DNA from: Torymus aiolomorphi
Taxonomy: Eukaryota; Arthropoda; Insecta; Hymenoptera; Torymidae
Reading direction: 5' to 3'
Assembly: GCA_036365515.1 (NCBI GenBank)
Contig: CM070873.1
Location: 28,378,085-28,442,084, forward strand
DNA: 64,000 bases
The position numbers were made by a program, and so were the translations under genes. Below, piece by piece: positions 12,534 to 24,153 of this stretch (position 1 is its first letter; every line of letters starts with the position of its first letter). The notes below the pieces were generated by a model that worked only from the letters and a program-made list of their open reading frames with translations, was not told where the DNA came from and searched no databases.

Positions 12534-14382
12534 GTTTTGGAATATACTTTTTAGCGTCCCAGGATGCTACAAAAAATTGACAACGTTGTACTGCGGAACA
12601 TTCTTAAAGCAAAAAATTCTAAATCATCGGTTTTTTATATTGCCAAGTATTTTATTTTTTTGCATAGTATGCGTAAAGTACGTCGATTCGTATCGTTTTC
12701 AATGTGTAAAGTTGAATTTCACACATAGTGTGCGTAAAGCTTCGCTAAAATTTATCTTTACGACCTCGTGATCATCCAACACTCGGTGCGTGAAGTTCAA
12801 CTTTACGCCCTAGTAACGAAAACTACTATTTTGTATGTGTTGTTGTCTGCCATTATATGAAAAAGCTATTTTCAGTACATTTTAATAATTGACAAGAAAT
12901 TTGGACGTGATGGGTATAAAAACTCAACGGATTCGAGTTCGGCATCTGAAAATACGTACAGAAAACATGCGTTTGTTTACGTTGATAAAAAAGAACATTT
13001 TTTCTCCTGTGTTATGGAAATTTGTATCAAAAGAATCTCAGTATAGATACATTGAAACCATAAATTTTTAAATCTGCTCAAAAACGAAATTTTGTTTCTG
13101 TTCCAAAATTAAAGCCGCACTCGAAAATCCTTGTAAATTCAACGGCGAGTAGTATATATTTCAACAATCCTCGGTTCTCGCCGGCGTCGGTCTTTAATGT
13201 AAAGTTTGCGCACGGCGCGCGCGAGTAAAAGTTTTCCCGCGTTTCGTTGATTCGGCGAAATCGTTATTCTAACCACGTGTTTACTTTTAGTTTGATAGAA
13301 TTTACCGTTTAATTTTCTGTGTATATTCCGAGCGATTGAAAATTTCCTTGCATAGCGCGCGGCGGTATGTGCCTCTCTCCTTTTCATACTTCACCCATTA
13401 TTTACACTCATACGGCCGGGCAAATGTGTGCCCACAAGTTCGGGTAGCGCGTGTAGGAGCTAATTTTTACACCCAAGCTTTATTAACTTTGGTAAAGTGA
13501 ATCTGCATACGTTAAGTAACCTTTAATACATATTATTCACATCTCAAAAGAACGATTAATTATTATACAAAAGTGTTGGAATCTATACAAGGATATCAAT
13601 ATTGCACAATTTGAATTTTTTTCCGCGCTCCAAGTCCTTACTACACGGCACACCTCTCGACAATAGCCATCGACGGCACCCAATTAACGGCCCATACCCA
13701 ATTGGTCCCCCTTCAAAAATGATATCTCTGGTTGCTGTAACACAATGCCTTCGTTAATCAATGCGCGCATTCACTCAGCGCCCGATACACACAATTGACA
13801 TCGCCGCCTATACACACCTCCCAAAACAATCGCCGTCCTTAATTCCTCTGGCGCTCCGACAACCTTGACGCTCGCGCGCAAAATGGCCTAAAAGCTCGTT
13901 ACGTCCGCTAATGTTTTCATCCGATTGAAAGTGCACGCCGAGCGTGCTGTATAATACGCGCGTCTACAATAATCGCGAGTAGCTCGCTCGAATTTTATTA
14001 ATAATTACGCGGCGGGCGCGTATTGTCGGGCAAACTTCGTAAACGAGCTGCTGCTGCGACACTTTCGCGCGACAAAGTTGCCCCGGCGAGCTATTGAGAG
14101 CGGATTCTCCCTCCCTTCGTGCCGAGAAGAAAGAAATGTGTGTCTCTCTCTGGCGGTGCGGCCTGGATTGTTCGCGATTAAGTATTAAGTGGGCGCGATG
14201 GAGTTGTCGCCGGATTCGGATATAACGAGGGAACATTTGTCAGTCCTCTCTGTGGGTGAGAGGAAGGGATGTAGGAAGGTAAATGAATGGGCTGCATGTA
14301 GAATGTCTTTGCAGTGTAATGGAATGAAAAAAAAAAGAAAATGTTAAAGTTACTCGTTAATGCTTAACAAGGTGTACATAGG
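12534..14382. other. intergenic/intronic, no gene supported
   Basis: AT-rich up to about 13130, then CpG-rich patches (13130-13380, 13830-14240). No recognisable genes. Confidence 0.4.
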
Positions 14383-14513
14383 TACACGGGGAAAAATTTA
14401 TTTGTAAACGTTACATTTTTTTATAAGAAAATTTAGTATTTTCACAGTAGCGCTGAGACACGCTCGGCATGTGGGATTTTTACTTTTTGAAATAGTAAAT
14501 TTTTCTCCGTGTA
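14383..14513. mobile_element. 131 bp TA-flanked MITE
   Basis: Ends TACACGGGGAAAAATTTA and TAAATTTTTCTCCGTGTA, bounded by TA. Too short to carry anything but TIRs and a ~75 bp core. Same terminal signature as the other TA MITEs. Confidence 0.7.
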
Positions 14514-14544
14514 GCGAAAGGAAATGTCGATGTTATAATTTTAA

Positions 14545-14804
14545 TACACTCAGAAAACGATCTTCCTGTATCAACGAGAATCTGCCTGTCGGAAGGGGAT
14601 TTCCGCTAAAAATAGGGCCAAGAGGATATCTTCCTATGGAAGGAGGAATTATCTTACAACAGGAAGTGAAGCTTCCTGTAGCGGGATTATGATTTTTCGC
14701 GCAAGAGGAAATTTTTTTGCGCAGGAGGATTCCTTCTTTGTCGCACGAAGGTTTTCTGGGGAGGAATTTTATTTCAAGACAGGAGGATCGTTTTTCTGAG
14801 TGTA
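14545..14804. mobile_element. 260 bp TA-flanked palindromic MITE
   Basis: Ends TACACTCAGAAAACGATC and GATCGTTTTTCTGAGTGTA. The interior is built from many AGGAAG/CTTCCT-type boxes in opposing orientation, so most of the element can fold. It lies 31 bp from the preceding MITE, a second insertion in the same spot. Confidence 0.75.
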
Positions 14805-17800
14805 GTTTCAATTACTTTATGTGGATAATGCCAGAACTACGTAATATACCAAAATATCAATGTATCGAAACTACTGCTTATTTAATACTTCTTGCCGTTC
14901 AATTTCGCAAAAGAGATTTTAAATATATGCTCGAGTAGAAAAATTATCTAATCTAAAAGCATGATAAGTGAAAAGTTAGCAACTACCGACAGTTTTTATC
15001 ATCCGTGAAAGCTGCGATGCCCCAACTGCTTCTTTTTATCCCATCAAGACTCAGCGAGTAATGAATTTCTATGTTTCCCAAGTCTGCGTGATCCTTCTCA
15101 AAGAAAAACGCGAACATTTAAAAACGATTCAAATCCCACGCGCGCGCCTTACAAACGGCGCAAACAAACTTCTCTTCAAACCTCGGAGGCGCCGGCAAAC
15201 GCATTTATCGAAAACAATTTCCTCGCATCAACGAAAATCCGCTTTCATTCGTCCGCCGCATCCACACATACACACGCTGGTTCGCATAATTTCGCCGCAA
15301 ACTCGAGCCTCTTTCACCTCTAAATCCGTCGCATTTCCCGAGCCTAATCCGCATCATAATCCCGCACCAATTCGTTTCGCTCCCCGCTTTATATACAGAC
15401 GGTATAGCGACAATACGTCGCTCGTGCTCTCGGCTATATTCGATATTTCGCCTTTTTCATCGCTCGACGGAAAAAGCCCGAGTCATTTGCCGGATTGTTT
15501 CGCGCGCGCTGCTACGTATTCCGTGCGCACGCGTTGTTTTTTCGGCGGGGGAGCTCGAACATTTCGGACCGATTGTAAAGAGGATTCGGAACTTGCCGCG
15601 TATATACCGTTATGAAGTTATACCGGAGCGCGCGCGTGCGTGTATGGTTTTTTTTCGAGTGAAATAATCCGGATGCGAGAGTTTCTGTAATCCGTTCGTT
15701 TTATAAAATTATATTGAAAGTTGCGGGGAGCGCGAATTTGGCGCTTTTTGCGGAAAAGTTTTTAGCTTTTTAGGTGTTAATGGATTCCAGGATTGATGAT
15801 GGATAACTGCTGTAAAGTTCGAAATGTTTGCCTTTTTAGGGTGAATTTCGGTGCTCTGTGGTCACTTGTTCAGAATCCGCAGTTCTATTATTTCTTTTTT
15901 AATAACTAATTAAAAATACAACATACATGGTTTGAATTATATAGTTTCACTTTTTAATGACTTTCTTAAAACTCTACACGTTTAAGTACTTTCTTCTTTA
16001 CAGTTATTGATTTTAATACGATCTGCCAAATACGGTTTAATGTCACACTTAAAAGTATTTTAATGAAAGTAAACATAAACTAAAAACTCTTAATTATTTT
16101 TTTTTAAACGAATAAATTCGCATATTTATGTATTTACTTATAAAATTACAGTTAAATTGAAGTTTCCCTTATAAAACTTGCCACTTTATCTCGCTCGTTC
16201 CACAAAACGGTCAGAATTATTTGACCGCCTTTCAATGTTTAATCGATCCACGCAATCTCGCAACAATAAATAAAGTATTTATACGTTCATAAATAATTTT
16301 TCACCTGGCCCCCAATTTCCTCTCCACTCCATCCCCTAAAATTCCCAAAAACTCCCAAAACCGAGAGCCGCGCGTCAGCTTCGCATCTGCACCACGAGCG
16401 CGAACATAACGCAATGAAAGCGCCCGGGCGCATTAAGACCCTAATGTAATCCCATCCTCGAGAGCGTAAATGCTACAATCGCTCGATGCGCCCGATCAAT
16501 ATCTCCCTCTCTTGACACCAGCGCCGGCGCCTCGTCTTTTTAACGAACGATAAAAACCATTATTCCACTCGCGCGCGGAATCGTAAAAAAAAGCCGGAAG
16601 GATCGCGTGAGAGAGAGAGAGGGAACTCATCAAAGGAAAACATTTCGTCCATAAAGCCGCGGGCGTAAAACTTCCTCGCGCTGCAGCAGCAGCAGCGGCG
16701 GTGGCAAAAAACTCTCGCCGCCTCGTTCACGCATCGGCAATCTCCGTGCGATCGTAAAACGCGCGCGAGGGAGGGGCGGGCGAAAAAATGGTTGCGCAAG
16801 AGGAGGATGGGGCATGGAAGGGAGAGAGGCAGAGATGGGAGGCTGCCGAGGCTTTTTCCCATCTATGGGCATGGATTTTTTGGCGCAGTTGTGGACACCT
16901 TGAGTTTGGGTGGAGTGTAGGTTGTTGTGCTACTTATATGATGTAAGTGGTACGATTGAGCTCGGGAGATGCAACTAGTTGAATAAAGTTGTTCCGATGT
17001 TTTAATCAAATAAAGTTCTTTAATTCGAATATAACAAATTTTAATTTTTTATCTCTATAATATTAGAATAATAGAATGCTTATTAAGACAGTGGGCTCAG
17101 CGGCCCGATAATATCCAGAACAAAGTACATGTGTAAGTCTTACATAAAAGGCGCTCATTATTACATAAAAATAGTATCAAAATAATTAAAAAATAATAAA
17201 ATAAATAGTTATAAAATAAGTAAAATATCAATTATTATTATAAATTCGAATATTATTAATTAAAAAACTAACAAAGTTACAAGTTTTATGCTGGTTTTAT
17301 AGTCTTTCAAAGTGTCCAGTAAACTATAAAATTCTAAACTTTGTGTCATTAAATCTTAAAGTAGAGACCTCTAAACTTTTTAATTCTGCTAATACCCCGT
17401 AATAAAAGAACTTATGAATATAAACTTTATATTTTAATTTTGAACATTCTGTAACTTCAACTTACAAGTGATAACTTTTTGTTAAATTTCTTAACTCACA
17501 AATAAATTATTATTTTTCGTTTAAATAATACAATTGATCTGTATTGCAATTTTTTTATATACATACAATTATCGTTATTTTTTATTACCAGAATCCCAGA
17601 AACGTCGCCCACCTTCTCTCGCTCTTCTCCTAATTGTGACGCATTCTCCTGGCGCGCGCGAATTTCTCGCGCCCGTCAGACCCGAACTTACGACGCGAAC
17701 CGCAAAATTTTCCCGGCGCAAATACACTCTCGGCGAATATTAAGGTGCACAAATATTTTAAAGCGGCATTAGCGTTAGGCGCGCGCTCGCGAGCTGAATT

Positions 17801-17907
17801 TCCGAGAGCGAATAAGGAAGAGGAATTCTGGCGAGAAAAGCCGAGTGACAATGTAAGGTGGCTCTGATGCCTGGGACACTTCCGAGGGATGAATTGAAAA
17901 TAGAGGG

Positions 17908-17909
<2 letters not shown>
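14805..17909. other. intergenic/intronic, no gene supported
   Basis: CpG-rich at about 15150-15640 and 16370-16870 (a 184-codon frame in the first is low-complexity and unrecognisable), with AT-rich DNA at 15880-16320 and 16990-17570. A CAG/CAGCAG run lies at about 16680. No convincing gene. Confidence 0.4.

Positions 17910-17986
<77 letters not shown>
17910..17986. repeat. (GA)n microsatellite
   Basis: An uninterrupted AG run of about 38 units. On the minus strand it creates a spurious Leu-Ser frame. Confidence 0.95.
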
Positions 17987-17990
<4 letters not shown>

Positions 17991-18234
17991 AGTGCACTTT
18001 TTGTTAATGACGCGTCTCGGTTTCAGAAGTGTCTGACGGTTTAAAACTTTTCATCAAAATTAAATCAATCAGTCAATTACACTGAAAAAAATAGTCTATG
18101 AAAAATTATTAAATTATCTAGGAAAATTTACTATGTTGTATTGGAACAGAGCGACAGACTTGAATTGTTTTAAATTTTACAATGTTTTCTATCAAATTTT
18201 ACAATACTGGAAAGTAAAGTGGAAATTCATCAAG

Positions 18235-18312
18235 AAAAAAAATCTGCAGTGACCGGGAATCGAACCCTTGCCCCCTGGGCTAGAAGCCGCGCTCTTACTC
18301 GCTACGCCAACA
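18235..18312 (-). ncRNA. tRNA-like Pol III unit inside a MITE (minus strand)
   Basis: Read on the minus strand: A-box-like TGGCGTAGCGAGTAAGAGC (complement of 18291-18309), an anticodon-loop-like CTAGCCC, a strong B box GGGTTCGATTCCCGG (complement of 18253-18267) and a T8 run (complement of 18235-18242). The anticodon stem pairs only partly and the T stem keeps its inner three pairs. It is tRNA-derived and unlikely to be charged, but Pol III start and stop signals are present. Confidence 0.55.
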
Positions 18313-18497
18313 TGTTCTTACGGGTATGATGTTTCAACTCGTCTATATTTGGTACAGATGAGGTTATGTTGACTCGCCAACTACAGACATTAGCAGACGA
18401 CAACTCAATTTTTACTATGTTGGCTTGTAAAAATTCATATAACCTTCTGTCAATTATTAAAATGTCTGAAATTTACGATGTAGTATAGTAAAATTTG

Positions 18498-18724
18498 TAG
18501 GTGTTTGAAATTTCGAACGTTCATAGTGAACGAAAAATTTTTGCCATTTTCAAATTTAGCCGAATTTGGCTACTTAATACATTTAAAATCGGATAATAAC
18601 TGTATTTCTTCACTTCTCACTCTTGCAGTCACCAGTAAACCACACTCCGGGGAATTCTAACCAGAATTAGAAACTTTAAGTTAATATTTCGTTCATTATG
18701 AACGTTCGGAATTTCAAACACGTA
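18498..18724. mobile_element. nested 227 bp TA-flanked inverted-repeat MITE
   Basis: Arms GTGTTTGAAATTTCGAACGT (from 18501) and its near-exact complement (to 18721), both bounded by TA. The core includes the near-palindromic GAACGTTCATAGTGAACG. It lies inside the 18078-18972 element, so it inserted later. Confidence 0.75.
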
Positions 18725-18972
18725 AATTTGTGTCAAATTCTTGGCAAAAATTATACAAAATATGTACTAAAAATTATTTCATATCATATTAATCTTTCAC
18801 TCTCAAATTTTTTACTATGTTACTTAGTAAATTTTATAGCCATTTCTATTAATTTTTCATCAATATTATATTGATAATTACTAAAAGTATACTAAAAAGG
18901 GTTAGAATACAAGTCTGTCGCCCCATTACTAGCGAACATAGTAATTTTTCAACAAACATTTTTCTCCGTGTA

Positions 18973-20257
18973 TTTTATTGGGAATGCTTGATAATGACTT
19001 CAAAAGAAAGCGAAAAGCTTGTTTAGGTGCACGAGGTACAAAAGAACGCGGAAGAAGCGGGCCGGAGGCGAGACTTGTAGGCCTGTCACCCGCTTGACAT
19101 CGGATCGCACCGGAATGCGAGCCTCGCAGAAGACTTACCCCAGCGTTACGACCACTTACGGGTATGTATAGTTAATACGATGGAATCCGTCGGTTGCGGA
19201 ACAATTATTTATTTGGTCGTGTTTTTTTTTTTGCCAATGGACTTTCCTCGAAATTTTAATTAATTTGCCTTATAAAGCCGCAGTTGCTTGTCTTCATTCT
19301 TCCGCCAAAGGAAGCGAAAACGGTGTTTTATCTACGGCGAGTCGTTAAACGTTTTGAAAAATAAATTAGTACGTGAGCACACTTTGCTGGGAAGCATACA
19401 AAATTAAAGGAGTTGTGTCCCGGATATGCATAGAAAAAGAAATTTAAAATGAAAAAATATAACCTGCATTGATTTTACGTATTTAATAATATAAAGATTT
19501 CCATATAATATTCATTCTTACTGAATCTCCGTCGTTCATATTTGATGAGAAATCAATTGCTCGTGTATAAAAATATCTGTTTATTTGCTACTGCAGTATA
19601 TTAAAAAAGAAAGTAATTATAAAAGTCGTGCATAAAATATTTCAAAAATGTATCGGTTACAGAATATTTAAAGACTACATTTTTTTTTTATTCAATACAT
19701 ATTCTTCTTTAAATCTATAAATTAATAAATTAATATAATTATAAACAACACTTTTTCTTTTTTTCGAACACTTAACTATACCAAACTCATTTTAAAACTA
19801 CATCCTCACAGACCAAAGTAAATTACAAGACAATAAAAAAAAAACAAAAAAAAAGAAACAAAAAAGCCACCCTACCAAGGCTTAACTTTCAAAGCTCCGG
19901 CGCACTGCGGACATTTAATTAAAGCCCCGTTCGAAGTACACCGGAGAGAGTGAGCCTGGGATGAAAGTCATGAGGGGCAGTCGCGCGACGTCCCGGCAGA
20001 CTTTGAATTTTCAGGCGGCCGCGAGCGCGAACCACTTTATCTAATAGGTCGATTTCCTTGCGGCGACGAGGTGGACGATTAAACCTTGCCCCGGGGGCGA
20101 AAATGATTTCTTCAATAGTGACGCGTAAGTGCATTGTCGCGGAGAGCTTATGAAAGAGTAAGTTTGCAAATTTATTTGAAGGTTGGAACGAGGAAATGTT
20201 TTAGCGTTACACGGTTAAATAAACTCTATTTTAATTTTTGTCGTGAACGCTGGTATG
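18973..20257. other. 3' flank of the IR gene, no gene seen
   Basis: AT-rich DNA (19400-19870) with CpG-richer patches (19040-19170, 19880-20120). No transcript-like structure recognised. Confidence 0.4.
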
Positions 20258-20263
20258 TTTATT
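20258..20263 (-). promoter_or_regulatory. polyadenylation signal AATAAA of the IR gene
   Basis: A canonical AATAAA hexamer on the minus strand lies 22 bases past the TAA stop of the receptor gene, implying a very short 3' UTR. Position and sequence are seen directly; use in vivo is inferred. Confidence 0.5.
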
Positions 20264-20285
20264 TTACGTGAAATAATAGTGAATT

Positions 20286-22100
20286 TTACGTTTGGTAGTA
20301 GCGATAGTATCTTGCGATTTCGTATAGAAATAAAACGATAGAAATACAGTAGCAAACGATTAAGGGTAAAAACATCAGTCTAAAGTCGAAAAGGACTTCT
20401 TCATCAGTATTATACGTGAAATAGTGCGAGTCACTGGTGCTTCTGTCGTCAAATTTGTGTATCCCAGCCTCTATCATGTTGCTCACCAGCATCTGTAACT
20501 TTTCCACCCAGGGAGCTCCAATTTCCGATCTGAAGAACTTATAAGTGCACAATTCTACGTGCTTTGCAAATCTCATGGTCTTGGAAGAAATGAAAACTCG
20601 GTTTCTCAATATCAACAACTTAGCCATTTCTTCGCGCATGAAGCAAACTATGTTCCTGAACTCCATTAGTTCCTTAAGGCAATCGTACTCTCGATCCTTA
20701 AAGCTAAGTTTATCAGGGTATCTAAATCTTGTTTCCTTCAAGACCATCTGTACGTAGGGATCGTCGTAATCAGCGCCATTGAAATCTATGGCATGCGTCT
20801 CGTACACAGTTAATCTCGAGTCGTAGATCTGCTGAAAGGTATCGAGCGCCTCTAGCTCGTTGGTTGTTATCAAAGATGTCGTATCGTAATAGAGATAGAC
20901 AAGGTATCTAACGGACAGAAGGGACATCCCCGAGAAGAGAATCACTCGAACGAAATTTCGCGGACGAAATTCTGAAGCATTCCAGAAAATGTTCCATCGT
21001 CCTCCGTGTACATACACTGCAATATGCAGAGTAGCTAACAGTATAATTGAGAAAGCAAACGCTATCAACGGATGACCAAAGTTCAGACTTGTCTTCTTAT
21101 TTATGATGGGCACCATGGCCACAACCCTATCACAGTAATCGTAAACGTTCACGTGGGGAAAAAATTTGTCAAACAAATTTTGTAACAACTTACTACTTCC
21201 AATACCTCCCTCGCTAAAGATTGGTTTAACATCCTGCCGTTCCAGTTCTATAATCATGTCGAGTCCTTTTAGTAACTCAGTTGTCGATGCTTCTAGGTCG
21301 ATGAGTGCGGAAGGTTCATAGAGTAATTTTGTAATGCTTACCGTGTAATTCAATTTTTTCAAAGCTGTAAGCAGCAACGTCGTGTGTAGTCTGTCGTGCT
21401 TGTAAGTGTCTAGGGTGTACTCTCCGTAAGAATTTACATCAACGTCATTTGTGATTACGTCTTTTAACGGAAAACCGTGCACATTTCTTTGTTTATCTGG
21501 AAAAATCGTAACGTTATCGTCAACGTAGTTGTAGTGCCACGTGTCATTGAATGGATTATAGTACTCAATCACAGGAAGAGTGTGTTTTTCCTTCAAATTC
21601 ACAATAATCATCGAAAAATCTAGATATTTCGCGATTTTCCAGCAATACTTCATCATCAATTTGGTGGACAATAAAGGTTTGTCATCGTATACATTGATAA
21701 GCAAAGTTTTGAGTCGAGGTCTGTAATATTTTAAATCAGACATCTTTTTCAAAGCGAAAGTTAAATACTTAATATCGTACTTGGCGTGGTAGAAAAATAT
21801 CTGCATTGCAACACTTTTCTCAAGATGTTCTGTGGGAAATTTCATATTCCTTGTTACGGTATAAACAAAAACTGACTTTTCTCGCGCTATGCGTTGGGTG
21901 ATGGCGTTAAATTCGGGTGTAGTGTACAAGTTATTCGTTGTGACTACAATTGCTTCTTTAAGATGGCGCATGTTTTCCAGTATTCTACGTGTTATTAAGT
22001 CTAACCAATCAGTTGATTGGATGTCGTGCTTTAAGATTACTTTATTAGCCGAAATTTCATACGTAAACATTAATATAGTCTGAATAAGAGAGAACTTCAT
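20286..22100 (-). CDS. divergent chemosensory ionotropic receptor (IR), intronless
   Basis: The frame is 604 codons with no intron. Residues 1-18 form a hydrophobic signal peptide, which supports this ATG as the true start. Residues 20-330 are an extracellular region resembling the divergent N-terminal and S1 lobes of insect IRs, ending in a typical pre-membrane VVAMVP stretch. Membrane segments are at about 345-364 (M1), 382-405 (M2, followed by YYDTTSLITTNELEALDTF, matching the conserved IR pattern after M2) and 572-594 (M3, ending LYEIA). Residues 425-570 would be the S2 lobe. Known of the family: IRs are iGluR-derived ligand-gated cation channels in sensory dendrites, usually partnered with Ir25a, Ir8a or Ir76b. 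This one is as long as a typical divergent IR. I could not place the canonical glutamate-binding residues, so it is probably not a glutamate receptor. The ligand and orthologue are unknown. It stands alone, with no tandem paralogue visible in the window. The call of an IR is firm; the subfamily is not. Confidence 0.88.
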   Translation of the reverse strand: MKFSLIQTILMFTYEISANKVILKHDIQSTDWLDLITRRILENMRHLKEAIVVTTNNLYTTPEFNAITQRIAREKSVFVYTVTRNMKFPTEHLEKSVAMQIFFYHAKYDIKYLTFALKKMSDLKYYRPRLKTLLINVYDDKPLLSTKLMMKYCWKIAKYLDFSMIIVNLKEKHTLPVIEYYNPFNDTWHYNYVDDNVTIFPDKQRNVHGFPLKDVITNDVDVNSYGEYTLDTYKHDRLHTTLLLTALKKLNYTVSITKLLYEPSALIDLEASTTELLKGLDMIIELERQDVKPIFSEGGIGSSKLLQNLFDKFFPHVNVYDYCDRVVAMVPIINKKTSLNFGHPLIAFAFSIILLATLHIAVYVHGGRWNIFWNASEFRPRNFVRVILFSGMSLLSVRYLVYLYYDTTSLITTNELEALDTFQQIYDSRLTVYETHAIDFNGADYDDPYVQMVLKETRFRYPDKLSFKDREYDCLKELMEFRNIVCFMREEMAKLLILRNRVFISSKTMRFAKHVELCTYKFFRSEIGAPWVEKLQMLVSNMIEAGIHKFDDRSTSDSHYFTYNTDEEVLFDFRLMFLPLIVCYCISIVLFLYEIARYYRYYQT

Positions 22101-23397
22101 GTTCTTTGGTCAATTTGTTTTTAGTATTACACTTGCAGTAGCCTACTTTCGATTACAAGAACGAATACATTTTCTCGCTCTATAGGCGTTTCACGTTTCA
22201 GTAGTATATTAACTACTTTCATGGAGAATCGGTTTTTTAATCAGGTTCGATACTTTAAACACAAAATAACACTTTGCATATTGAAATGAAATATTTAGTA
22301 TTTTCTTCTAACGTATTATCAATGGTAAAAGCATTTTTCATTTCATTAGCATAAAGTTAACGTACAGTAGAGTTATTGTCAAGGTTACAATTTTTCATAA
22401 ATTTTCTTTGTAACGTCATTTCTATTTCAGACATTAATCAATTGCTTGCTGACTAATGAACAACTATACAATCGAAGCTAAAAACATTCTCATGAGCTGT
22501 TGAAATTTCAGCTAACCTTCTTACTTTGTTTTTGCATTACCAAACAACCTAATCCCAACCCAAAACACGTCCCATCACCCAAAAAGCTCAACATCGCAAT
22601 CTCACATTGATGAATATCCCCCTTCATCCTCTTGCTTAGCGCGCTAGCCGGAAAAAAGGCGAGACCGTCGGTCGATCGATTCCTAAACGCCTTGCGCAAC
22701 TCCATTACGAACTTCTCGCGCGACCGAATTCAAGGTAAGTACTTCTCTCCTCCCACCCCTTTTACGATTTGCATAAGCGCTCGCTCCGAAACTTCACTTT
22801 CACTCGGAGCAGCGGGGAGAAAAGATGTGTCCGAGGAGGAAGATTGACCGCCGCGACGCATTCTAATTGCAAGCGATGAGGCGCAGGGTCCATTAGGCCA
22901 AATTGAATTTCCCACGTGCGACGGCCTGGGGGGAGAAAAAAGTGCGCGACTTCCGCGCGGCGGAGAGACGTTCGGGGAGAATGATTCGGTGGTTTGGGGC
23001 GACGGGAACGAGAGAAGATTGGACGCGCAAAGTGTGGTTCGCGTTGCATTTTCGAATGCTTTCCAGGAAGTGTTTTGAATTTTTAATTCGCGAGTTCACT
23101 GGTTGCTGTAAGCTCTCGGGAGTGTTTGAGAAAGTATGCATAGGAAATCAACCGTGAAATTCAATCTCGCATAGACTGTTGTGTTAATTTTTTCCGTTTT
23201 ATTAATTTTAAAGTATTTGCTGGAGATATTATGATAAACTCCAGGCTCGAAGGAAGTTTCCTCAATAATCGTATTTTATCTATACGTTTCTGAGCAATAG
23301 TTTGCTCGATACCGTTATATCGATATTAACTTGAGCGGAGAGAGCGCAGCACTTTGGATTATTCAAATAGTAGTATTAATAGTGATCGACTATTCCC
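22101..23397. other. 5' flank of the IR gene, no other gene supported
   Basis: The first ~450 bp upstream of the receptor start are AT-rich, as expected for its promoter, but no clear TATA box or initiator could be assigned. From 22600 to 23140 the DNA is CpG-rich and gives several short frames overlapping on both strands, which look accidental. Confidence 0.4.
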
Positions 23398-24153
23398 TGG
23401 TAGAAATTGACTCTATATTTTACTAATAAATAGCTAGTTTTACTGGGGGATTACTAAAAACTAGACATTTTTCTTAGCTATTTCTATCTACCGATGAAAC
23501 AATTTTTCTGACATTATTCGACTATTTAATTGATTGAAAAATAGAAAGCTTTTTTATTTACAGATTTACACGAGCTTGTTCTTGACTATTTCAAAGGTAT
23601 TACAAATGGTGAAAAAAAGAAACACTTCGTCAGTTTTTTAAGTTAGGAAATGGTTAATAAAAGGCTTGTTGTTATGGCGAGAAGAACGAGAGAGAGAGAG
23701 AGAGAGAGAGAATCTAATGGAAAAATATGAATTTCGATTAATATATACACTGAGAGAAGAATATGTTTATATTTAACATGGTATTTTAACTATTAACATG
23801 GCATTGTAACTATTAACATATATATTTTAATAGTTACGATGCCATGTTAAATATAAACATTTTGAGAAAAAATTTCTCTCAGTGTACGTAAGAAGTGCTG
23901 TAAATGTTTTTTTAATCTGTGTTTATTGTTTACACTTTTGTAAGCTATCTATTACAATTGAATGCTCTTAAATGTAACGTCAAGTCTACGAGTAAATTTA
24001 AATTGAATATTTTGAGGTTATGTCATTCTATTTTCAATTTATTAAATGGACGAAAAATAGGGGAAAAATCGTTTCATCGCTAGTATAAAACAGCCATTTT
24101 CCCTATATATTTACTTATTTTCTACCTATTTCGTAATACAGAATTTCTACCAA
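23398..24153. mobile_element. TIR element (TGGTAGAAATT ends) with nested MITE
   Basis: The ends TGGTAGAAATT and AATTTCTACCA bound about 756 bp. The TIRs are short; subterminal sequences share AT-rich CTATTT/AAATAG motifs. The element contains a (GA)n tract (23687-23711) and a complete nested MITE at 23746-23886. No transposase frame. The short TIR makes the outer call moderate. Confidence 0.5.
23746..23886. mobile_element. 141 bp TA-flanked palindromic MITE
   Basis: Ends TACACTGAGAGAAGAA and TTTCTCTCAGTGTA, bounded by TA. Arms of TTTATATTTAACATGG and CCATGTTAAATATAAA, with repeats of ACTATTAACATGG. Nested in the 23398-24153 element. Confidence 0.8.

Larger units (their letters stand above)
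18078..18972. mobile_element. TA-flanked MITE with tRNA-like unit and nested MITE
   Basis: An 895 bp element with ends TACACTGAAAAAAAT and the complement of TACACGGAGAAAAAT. An inverted box GCGACAGACTTG (from 18152) pairs with CAAGTCTGTCGC (from 18910). It encodes no transposase. Inside are a minus-strand tRNA-like unit (18235-18312) and a nested 227 bp inverted repeat (18498-18724). Confidence 0.75.

Noticed and set aside
15061..15615. 184-codon plus-strand frame
   Set aside because: Lies in CpG-rich DNA where stops are rare, rich in Arg/Ser/Pro, no recognisable domain or splice context.
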